Below, one piece after another: positions 1 through 5,372 of a DNA stretch of 18,918 nt; the stretch's first letter is position 1, and every line of letters begins with the position of its first letter. A program made the translations under genes and the position numbers. The notes under the pieces were generated by a model. The model worked only from the letters and a program-made list of their open reading frames with translations. It made no database searches and was not told where the DNA came from. Source of the DNA: an uncultured bacterium (GTDB lineage: Bacteria; Bacillota; Clostridia; Lachnospirales; Lachnospiraceae); assembly GCA_905215405.1 (NCBI GenBank), contig CAJMQE010000073.1:1-18918 (forward strand). Direction: 5' to 3'.

Positions 1-30
1 GCGGATTAAGGACTTTCACCCATTAGAAAC

Positions 31-48
31 GTGCGCCGCCAGGCGCAC
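31..48. repeat. GC-rich perfect hairpin at the left edge
   Basis: GTGCGCC (31-37) and GGCGCAC (42-48) form a perfect 7-bp stem around a 4-base loop, in otherwise A+T-rich DNA. In frame 2 the first 76 bases encode the end of an open frame containing DFHPLETCAARRT, stopping at 74-76, inside the neighbouring terminator. From memory this resembles tails of short Lachnospiraceae hypothetical proteins (DUF6783-like) associated with dispersed repeats, but that is unverified. The block may be the 3' end of a repeat or of a gene lying to the left. Confidence 0.45.
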
Positions 49-51
49 AAT

Positions 52-99
52 AAAACAGCCATACCGGAGTGAATGAATTCGGTATGGCTGTTTTTCATT
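52..99 (+). terminator. Strong Rho-independent terminator of an off-window gene
   Basis: AAAACAGCCATACC (52-65) pairs perfectly with GGTATGGCTGTTTT (81-94) and runs into a T tract (91-95). The loop of about 15 bases can shrink by a few further pairs (66-68 with 78-80). The left arm starts with four A residues, so it may act in both directions. It ends whatever transcript enters from the left and isolates the promoter at 120-148. Confidence 0.85.
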
Positions 100-119
100 G
101 GGAAGATTCCTCTCCTCCC

Positions 120-148
120 TTGAAATTTCACGTAAAAAGAGATATGAT
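120..148 (+). promoter_or_regulatory. Sigma-A-type promoter for ywlG-truA
   Basis: TTGAAA at 120-125 is followed after exactly 17 bases by TATGAT at 143-148. Each hexamer differs from consensus at one or two positions. Transcription should begin near 155, only about nine bases before the ATG at 164, which argues that translation starts at the later ATG at 221. Confidence 0.75.
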
Positions 149-208
149 TAGTTACAAAAAACAATGGATCACTTCCCATATGGAAAGTACATCCGTTTTG
201 AACAGAAA

Positions 209-214
209 AGAGGG
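209..214 (+). promoter_or_regulatory. Ribosome binding site deciding the ywlG start
   Basis: AGAGGG lies six bases before ATG 221. The in-frame ATG at 164 has no comparable site and would sit almost at the predicted transcription start. Confidence 0.65.
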
Positions 215-220
215 TTATCT

Positions 221-808
221 ATGTCAAGTAACGGTATTTCAAACGAAGAATATACACATTTAGACCTGATCGAACAACAGACAGCTAAAGTCCTGGACGA
301 ACTGCTTTCTGTTGCACGTCTCGAGAAAGGAGATATCATGGTCGTTGGCTGCTCCACCAGTGAAGTTGCCAAACACTCCATCGGATCATTTTCCAACGAA
401 AAGATCGGACAGACCATTTTTCATACATTGCATAAGGAATGCAAGAAACGGGGCATTTACCTTGCCACACAGTGCTGCGAACATCTGAACCGTGCGATTA
501 TCATTGAAAAAGCATGCGCAAAAGAATATCGTCTGCCAATCTGCAATGTTGTTCCACGGTTAAAAGCCGGTGGCGCTTTTTCCACAGCTGCCTATCTTGG
601 ATTTGAAAATCCTGTAGCTGTTGAACATATTAAAGCCCAGGCAGGAATTGATATTGGCGACACACTCATTGGTATGCACCTCGCAGAAGTTGCCGTTCCT
701 TACCGTCCAAAGACCAATGCAATCGGAAGTGCACATGTTGTATGTGCAAGAACCCGTGCAAAATACATTGGTGGCGAACGTGCCCATTACGATGAATTAC
801 TCGGTTAA
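221..808 (+). CDS. ywlG: YwlG/DUF436 family protein (TIGR01440), function unknown
   Basis: The 195-residue product matches the YwlG (DUF436) family, whose biochemical role is not established. Family-like blocks seen are VVGCSTSEVAKHSIG near residues 41-55, CCEHLNR near 85-91 and VVPRLKAGGAFSTAAY near 110-125. The conserved Cys/Glu/His of CCEHLNR and the glycine-rich segment suggest a small-molecule or metal-binding enzyme fold, which is inference. There is no signal peptide or membrane segment, so it should be cytoplasmic. The start at 221 is chosen because it has a good ribosome binding site and the promoter lies just upstream; an in-frame ATG at 164 would add 19 unlikely residues. truA follows after 24 bases, so the two are probably co-transcribed. 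In Bacillus subtilis ywlG lies beside glyA; here glyA is about 3 kb away on the other strand. Confidence 0.85.
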   Translation: MSSNGISNEEYTHLDLIEQQTAKVLDELLSVARLEKGDIMVVGCSTSEVAKHSIGSFSNEKIGQTIFHTLHKECKKRGIYLATQCCEHLNRAIIIEKACAKEYRLPICNVVPRLKAGGAFSTAAYLGFENPVAVEHIKAQAGIDIGDTLIGMHLAEVAVPYRPKTNAIGSAHVVCARTRAKYIGGERAHYDELLG

Positions 809-832
809 TTCTCCAATACAAAAAGGATTTCT

Positions 833-1621
833 ATGAAGAAGAAAAAATTATATAACTATCAGTTGACTATATCCTACGATGGAACCAGATACAATGGCTG
901 GCAGAAACAGCACAATACACAAAATACGATTCAGGGCATTCTAGAAACACAGCTCTCCTTACTTTTAGAAGAAGCTATTGAACTTCACGGCTCCGGCCGA
1001 ACAGATGCTGGTGTACATGCCCGAATGCAGTGTGCCTCGTTTAAAACGACCTGCGAACTGTTGGACCCGTCTGCATTTACATTACACATAAATGAACTAC
1101 TGCCTGATGATATCAGAATTACCGGTTGTTCCAGGGTCGATGGACATTTTCATGCACGCCTGAGTGCAACAGGGAAGCACTATACGTACCAGCTCGATAC
1201 CAGGAATCCATCCAGCGTATTTCTGCGCCGCTACAGTTATCCTGTTGAAAAGCCAATTGATATCAATGCCATGAAAGCCGCAGCCACTCATCTGACCGGC
1301 GTTCATGATTTCCGGGCTTTTTGTACAAGACCTGCACCTGATAAGTCAACTGTCAGAGAAATCTATTCGATTACATTTCTTGAAAAAGATGGTATTCTTG
1401 CTATTCATTATAAAGGAAATGGATTTCTCTATAACATGGTCCGCATTCTTTCTGGTACATTGCTTGCAGTTGGACAACACAGCATTTCGCCTGATGCGAT
1501 CTCAGCGATTATAAAATCTAAAGACAGAACAAATGCAGGACCGACACTTCCGGGTAATGCGCTGTTTCTCACAGCTGTCAGTTATCAGAAGAACTCAAGT
1601 GATGATCAGTCACATTTTTAG
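833..1621 (+). CDS. truA: tRNA pseudouridine(38-40) synthase TruA
   Basis: TruA converts uridines 38-40 in the anticodon arm of many tRNAs to pseudouridine. At 262 residues the protein has normal family length. The N-terminal block YQLTISYDGTRYNGWQ (about 9-24) and the catalytic motif GRTDAGVHA (55-63, with nucleophile Asp58) are both intact. The C-terminal GNGFLYNMVR segment is the second conserved active-site region. The start at 833 has an AAAGGAT ribosome binding site about six bases upstream. It lies 24 bases behind ywlG and ends just before a strong terminator, so it is probably the last gene of a two-gene transcript. Confidence 0.97.
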   Translation: MKKKKLYNYQLTISYDGTRYNGWQKQHNTQNTIQGILETQLSLLLEEAIELHGSGRTDAGVHARMQCASFKTTCELLDPSAFTLHINELLPDDIRITGCSRVDGHFHARLSATGKHYTYQLDTRNPSSVFLRRYSYPVEKPIDINAMKAAATHLTGVHDFRAFCTRPAPDKSTVREIYSITFLEKDGILAIHYKGNGFLYNMVRILSGTLLAVGQHSISPDAISAIIKSKDRTNAGPTLPGNALFLTAVSYQKNSSDDQSHF

Positions 1622-1663
1622 ACCTTGATTGCTTAAGTGAAAACAGATTTTTATGACCTAAAT

Positions 1664-1717
1664 AAAAAACCTGCAAATATCACCAGTTTACACTGATGCA
1701 TATCTGCAGGTTTCTTT
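1664..1717. terminator. Bidirectional terminator between convergent truA and the GltD-like gene
   Basis: AAACCTGCA (1667-1675) pairs with TGCAGGTTT (1705-1713). A further CAGT/ACTG stem (1684-1687 with 1692-1695) lies inside. The plus strand continues TTTCTTTT, and the minus strand continues with a run of six T residues, so it can end transcription from both sides. The about 105 bases between it and the GltD-like stop codon show nothing else. Confidence 0.85.
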
Positions 1718-1819
1718 TATCTCCACTATGAAATTTTGATTTCTTCCGATAACGGACATTCTCCTGATTACAAAATCTTAACCCATAGTTTCTTGATCCG
1801 AATTATCTTATTTATCATC

Positions 1820-3046
1820 TTATTTATTATCAATCTTGCTCATATATTCATCCATTGCATCTGCAACGAGCTTTGAATATTTTACAGCTTCTACTACTGT
1901 CTTGGCACCGTTTACAACATCACCTGATGCAAAGATACCTGGTCTTGTTGTTTCACCACACTGATCTGTAATAATCAGACCTTTGTTATTTACATCAATT
2001 CCTTCTGTTGTAGAAACGATCTTGTCTTTAGGTCCCTGGCTGACTGCTACGATTGTTGTATCTGCCTCATACAGTTTCTCTGTTCCTTCGATTGGTGTCT
2101 TCTTACCATCTTCTGAAACTTCCATATCACAAAGAATTGGACCGTTCTCCGTTATTTCAACAGGTCCTTTGCAGTATTCAAAGTGAACACCATCAATTTC
2201 TGCATATTCAACTTCTCTGATACTTGCACGTACCTGTGGACTTCTTGTATAAACTGTTACTTCTTTTGCACCTTTTCTCAATGCTGTTCTGGCAACATCC
2301 ATTGCAGAATTACCAGCACCGATAATTGCAACTTTATCGCCAAGTACATAAGAATCAGGATTGACCAGATAGTCAATTGCAAAATGTACATTACCAAGTG
2401 ATTCACCCTTGATCTTTAATGAATTTGGACGCCATACACCTGTACCGATAAATACTGCAAGATATCCATCTCTGAACAGGTCATCCACGCTGATTGCGCC
2501 ACCGATAGATGTATTTGGACGAATCTTGATGCCCATTGCCATCATTTTTTCTCTATACTGATCCAGAATATCCTTTGGAAGACGGAATGCAGGAATACCA
2601 TATCTGAGTACACCACCGATTTTTTCTCTTGCCTCAAATAAAGTAACATCATATCCTCTATTGGCAAGAATAATGGAAATCGTTATACCAGCTGGGCCTG
2701 AACCAATAACAGCTGCTCTCTTATTCTTCTTTTCAGATTTTTCAAGATTTAACTTTGCGAAATAATTGCTGGAAATATAATTTTCAATGCTGCTAATATG
2801 GACAGGAGATCCTTTTCTTCCAAGGATACAATGTCCTTCGCACTGTGCCTCATGGTCACAAACAAGAGAACAGATAATAGAAAGTGGGTTATTCTTAAAT
2901 ACCATTTCGCCTGCTTCTGTGATTCCTCCTTCAAGGAATTCATGAATCATAGTTGGAATTGCAGTATTAATTGGACATCCTGTTCTACACATTGGATTCT
3001 TACAATTTAAACAACGTTTTGCTTCCTTAATAACATGATCTGCCAT
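1820..3046 (-). CDS. Stand-alone GltD/NfnB-like NAD(P)-dependent flavin oxidoreductase
   Basis: The 408-residue protein has the build of glutamate synthase small subunits and relatives. First comes an N-terminal iron-sulfur domain with C12-x2-C15-x4-C20-x3-C24-P and a second cysteine group C59, C63, C69, C73. Next is an FAD-binding VIGSGPAG (113-120), then an NAD(P)-binding IIGAGNSAMD (241-250), and a C-terminal FAD closure near GIFASGDVV. Such proteins move electrons between NAD(P)H, FAD and 4Fe-4S clusters. It is shorter than a typical GltD (about 460-490 residues), and no large glutamate synthase subunit or NfnA partner is encoded in the window, so the electron acceptor is unknown. A GGAGG site lies about 12 bases upstream of ATG, and a good promoter lies at 3122-3151. 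The product could be glutamate-synthase-like, NfnB-like or sulfide-dehydrogenase-like; the sequence alone does not decide. Confidence 0.9.
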   Translation of the reverse strand: MADHVIKEAKRCLNCKNPMCRTGCPINTAIPTMIHEFLEGGITEAGEMVFKNNPLSIICSLVCDHEAQCEGHCILGRKGSPVHISSIENYISSNYFAKLNLEKSEKKNKRAAVIGSGPAGITISIILANRGYDVTLFEAREKIGGVLRYGIPAFRLPKDILDQYREKMMAMGIKIRPNTSIGGAISVDDLFRDGYLAVFIGTGVWRPNSLKIKGESLGNVHFAIDYLVNPDSYVLGDKVAIIGAGNSAMDVARTALRKGAKEVTVYTRSPQVRASIREVEYAEIDGVHFEYCKGPVEITENGPILCDMEVSEDGKKTPIEGTEKLYEADTTIVAVSQGPKDKIVSTTEGIDVNNKGLIITDQCGETTRPGIFASGDVVNGAKTVVEAVKYSKLVADAMDEYMSKIDNK

Positions 3047-3086
3047 ATCTATAAAACCTCCATAAAAGTCATATTTATCCTAAATA

Positions 3087-3112
3087 TTGAACCGCCTTTT
3101 CAGCCTGTTCAA
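3087..3112 (-). repeat. Short inverted repeat in the leader of the GltD-like gene
   Basis: TTGAAC (3087-3092) and GTTCAA (3107-3112) form a perfect 6-bp dyad with a 14-base loop. It lies within the predicted untranslated leader, just downstream of the expected transcription start. It could be a small RNA hairpin or an operator half-site pair; there is no further evidence. Confidence 0.3.
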
Positions 3113-3121
3113 ACATACTCT

Positions 3122-3151
3122 ATTATAATTGCCTGCAACCTTATTCGTCAA
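3122..3151 (-). promoter_or_regulatory. Promoter of the GltD-like gene
   Basis: On the minus strand TTGACG (3151-3146) and TATAAT (3127-3122) are separated by 18 bases. Expected transcription start is near 3115, giving a leader of about 70 bases before ATG 3046. Two direct repeats sit immediately upstream. Confidence 0.75.
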
Positions 3152-3154
3152 GAA

Positions 3155-3193
3155 TAGTTATATTATTCACATAGTAGTTATAATTTTCACATA
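3155..3193 (-). promoter_or_regulatory. Tandem direct repeats upstream of the -35 box, probable regulator site
   Basis: TAGTTATATTATTCACATA (3155-3173) is repeated as TAGTTATAATTTTCACATA (3175-3193), with 17 of 19 bases identical and a period of exactly 20 bases. The repeats lie directly upstream of the -35 element of the GltD-like gene, roughly -40 to -80. Same-face direct repeats two helical turns apart are typical of a dimeric activator or response-regulator site. The regulator is not known. Confidence 0.5.
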
Positions 3194-3221
3194 CTTATCT
3201 AAATTTAGAACCATGCCCTAT

Positions 3222-3238
3222 TATACACAAATTGTATA
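3222..3238. repeat. Perfect 6-5-6 inverted repeat downstream of the hydrolase gene
   Basis: TATACA (3222-3227), spacer CAAAT, TGTATA (3233-3238). There is no T tract on the minus strand after it, so it is not a good terminator for the gene ending at 3257. It may be an operator belonging to the 3122-3240 control region. Confidence 0.3.
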
Positions 3239-3256
3239 CAAACTATAAGTTGCTTT

Positions 3257-3769
3257 TTAAATATATTTAACTCCAGAACTTAGTAATGCTGATTCCAGTA
3301 CCTGTGCCCGCTTGTTAAGAATTGTGCCGACCGCACGTTTATATACTTCTACCTGGTATCCAATTTCAACAGCTCCTTGTGCAGTCATCGCAACGCAGCC
3401 ACCACCGTCGATTCCAATCAGTTCCAGCGTATGAATACCACGGTCCTCAAGAAAATGATACAGTTCCATGTTTTGTTCAAATGCATTGACTTTTGGTTTT
3501 TCAAAAATATGATCTGATACGACCTTCAGGCCTTTGACAAGTTCTGTTCCAGGTGTTCCAGCTAGTCCGGAACGAGTAATTATTCTATTTAGGAAATTAT
3601 TCTTTACCACATTTTTAATATAGATCACATCATCCGGAGCAAATGATTCAATCCGGTTATTCACTATTTTGATCAGTTTCTTTGCATCGTAGGAATACAT
3701 GGATTTATTTCTGTTTTCACCAACATAGTCTTCCTGCATTTCCAGTACCAGCAATGCCTTCTTTTCCAT
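3257..3769 (-). CDS. Isochorismatase-family cysteine hydrolase
   Basis: The 170-residue protein fits the small isochorismatase-like hydrolase family, which includes nicotinamidases and related amidases. The expected Asp-Lys-Cys triad is present: Asp14 in LEMQEDY, Lys91 in FEKPKVNAF and Cys125 in GIDGGGCVAMTAQGA. There is no obvious set of metal ligands of a classic nicotinamidase (no DxHxxxH after the first Asp), so the substrate is unknown. It has no signal peptide and should be cytoplasmic. A GGAGG ribosome binding site lies about 10 bases before ATG. It starts 49 bases below the glyA terminator with no clear promoter in between, so it may rely on read-through from glyA or on a weak promoter. 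It was checked for neighbours in NAD or siderophore metabolism; none is visible. Confidence 0.85.
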   Translation of the reverse strand: MEKKALLVLEMQEDYVGENRNKSMYSYDAKKLIKIVNNRIESFAPDDVIYIKNVVKNNFLNRIITRSGLAGTPGTELVKGLKVVSDHIFEKPKVNAFEQNMELYHFLEDRGIHTLELIGIDGGGCVAMTAQGAVEIGYQVEVYKRAVGTILNKRAQVLESALLSSGVKYI

Positions 3770-3818
3770 CTAAGCCTTTCCTCCATCTTCTTTATCGTTC
3801 CCTTTATCTTTTTTATAT

Positions 3819-3862
3819 AAGAAAAGCGTGTCCGGTTCCTTACCGGTAACACGCTTCTCTTA
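3819..3862 (-). terminator. Terminator after glyA
   Basis: A long hairpin has an outer stem AAGCGTGT/ACACGCTT (3824-3831 with 3849-3856) and an inner stem CCGGT/ACCGG (3832-3836 with 3842-3846), with two unpaired bases on one side. On the minus strand it continues into TTCTTATAT, after TT of the stem. It lies about 20 bases after the glyA stop codon. Confidence 0.8.
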
Positions 3863-3879
3863 CAAACAAATGAACTTTA

Positions 3880-5121
3880 TTATTCATACAGTGGATATTT
3901 ATCTGTTAATGTCTTTACAAGTCTCATTGCTTCTTCTTTATTCTTATCAACATCGTTGACAAGCATTGCAATTGCCTGTGCTACAACATCCATATCAGCT
4001 GTGTTAAATCCTCTTGTTGTAACTGCTGCAGTTCCTAATCTGATACCACTTGTTACAAATGGTGATGCAGGATCGTTTGGAATTGTATTTTTATTACATG
4101 TAATATTGGCAGCATCCAGTAATTTTTCAACTTCCTTACCAGTTACACCTTTGTTCAGCAGATTTACAAGCATCAGATGATTATCTGTACCACCGGATAC
4201 AATATCAAATCCTCTGTCCTGTAATCCTTTGCAAAGTGCTGCTGCATTATCAACTATGTTCTTTGCATATGTCTTGAAACTGTCATCAAGAGCTTCTTTC
4301 AGACATACAGCCTTACCTGCGATGACATGCATAAGTGGACCACCCTGAATTCCAGGGAATACTGCTTTATTAAAGTTATATTTTGCATTCACTTCATTAG
4401 AGGAAAGAATCATACCACCTCTTGGTCCTCTCAGTGTCTTATGTGTCGTTGTTGTTACAACGTGTGCATATGGAATTGGGCTTGGATGCTGACCACCGGC
4501 AACCAGACCTGCGATATGTGCCATATCTACCATCAGAACTGCTCCGACTTCATCAGCAATTTCTCTGAATCTCTTAAAATCAATCGTTCTGGCATAAGCA
4601 CTTGCACCAGCTACGATCATCTTAGGTTTACATTCTTTTGCAATTCTTTCTACTTCGTCATAATCGATAAATCCCTGATCATTAACTCCGTAAGGAACAA
4701 TATGAAAATACTTACCAGAAAGATTTACAGGTGAACCATGTGTCAGATGTCCACCGGCATCAAGACTCATACCCATAACTGTGTCACCAGGTTTTACAAC
4801 TGCAAAGAATACTGCCATATTAGCCTGTGCTCCGGAGTGTGGCTGAACATTGACATATTCACAGCCAAATAATTTCTTTGCTCTTTCAATTGCAAGGGTC
4901 TCAACAACATCAACATACTCGCAGCCACCATAATATCTCTTTCCAGGATAGCCTTCTGCATATTTGTTTGTAAGTGGACTTCCCATTGCTGCCATTACTG
5001 CTTTACTTACCAGATTTTCAGAAGCGATCAGCTCGATGTGGCTTCTCTGTCTTGCTAATTCATCATCCATGGCTTTTGCCAGTTCAGGATCATAATTAGC
5101 GATTTCGTCAAATGAATACAT
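3880..5121 (-). CDS. glyA: Serine hydroxymethyltransferase
   Basis: This PLP enzyme converts serine plus tetrahydrofolate to glycine plus 5,10-methylene-tetrahydrofolate, the main one-carbon source. The 413-residue product is normal family length. It shows the N-terminal HIELIASENLVS block (28-39), VDMAHIAGLVA (198-208, with PLP-contacting Asp199 and His202) and TTTTHKTLRGPRGG (223-236) with the Schiff-base Lys228. I place the start at 5121 (MYSFDEIA) because GGAGG lies eight bases upstream; an in-frame ATG at 5139 would swallow that site. It has its own promoter (5164-5192) and terminator (3819-3862), so it is probably a single-gene unit, with possible read-through into the hydrolase gene. 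No riboswitch-like structure fits in the leader of about 35 bases. Confidence 0.98.
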   Translation of the reverse strand: MYSFDEIANYDPELAKAMDDELARQRSHIELIASENLVSKAVMAAMGSPLTNKYAEGYPGKRYYGGCEYVDVVETLAIERAKKLFGCEYVNVQPHSGAQANMAVFFAVVKPGDTVMGMSLDAGGHLTHGSPVNLSGKYFHIVPYGVNDQGFIDYDEVERIAKECKPKMIVAGASAYARTIDFKRFREIADEVGAVLMVDMAHIAGLVAGGQHPSPIPYAHVVTTTTHKTLRGPRGGMILSSNEVNAKYNFNKAVFPGIQGGPLMHVIAGKAVCLKEALDDSFKTYAKNIVDNAAALCKGLQDRGFDIVSGGTDNHLMLVNLLNKGVTGKEVEKLLDAANITCNKNTIPNDPASPFVTSGIRLGTAAVTTRGFNTADMDVVAQAIAMLVNDVDKNKEEAMRLVKTLTDKYPLYE

Positions 5122-5129
5122 GTTGTGTA

Positions 5130-5134
5130 CCTCC
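5130..5134 (-). promoter_or_regulatory. Ribosome binding site deciding the glyA start
   Basis: GGAGG on the minus strand, eight bases before ATG 5121. It excludes the in-frame ATG at 5139, whose coding sequence would contain it. Confidence 0.8.
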
Positions 5135-5163
5135 ATCATTTATTCTGTAATCGTTTTTCTAAT

Positions 5164-5192
5164 ATTATAACGAGTCAGCCTGTATTTTGCAA
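5164..5192 (-). promoter_or_regulatory. Promoter of glyA
   Basis: On the minus strand TTGCAA (5192-5187), 17-base spacer, TATAAT (5169-5164). Predicted start of transcription is near 5157, giving a short leader of about 35 bases. Confidence 0.7.
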
Positions 5193-5255
5193 ACAAATGT
5201 CATAAAAATATTGGTATTTTATCGCATTTATTTCTGAACAATGTAAAAGACACGC

Positions 5256-5295
5256 AAAGAGGCCGTTATACGCAAAATGTATAACGGCCTTTTTC
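5256..5295 (+). terminator. Perfect 12-bp hairpin with the T tract on the plus strand, downstream of the receptor gene
   Basis: AGGCCGTTATAC (5260-5271) pairs perfectly with GTATAACGGCCT (5279-5290) around a 7-base loop. TTTTT follows on the plus strand. The adjacent receptor gene runs on the minus strand, where the hairpin is followed by the weaker CTTTGCGTGTCTTTT. It may still end the receptor transcript, about 80 bases after its stop codon, but its best orientation is against plus-strand transcription. Confidence 0.65.
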
Positions 5296-5372
5296 ACTTT
5301 CATGTTCTAAATCATGTTGTATCTTTGACAAATAAAATGTCCCTTTTTATATCTTTATCATGCAGCTATTGA

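Noticed and set aside
164..220. In-frame upstream extension of ywlG from ATG 164
   Set aside because: It has no ribosome binding site and would begin about nine bases after the predicted transcription start; ATG 221 is better supported.
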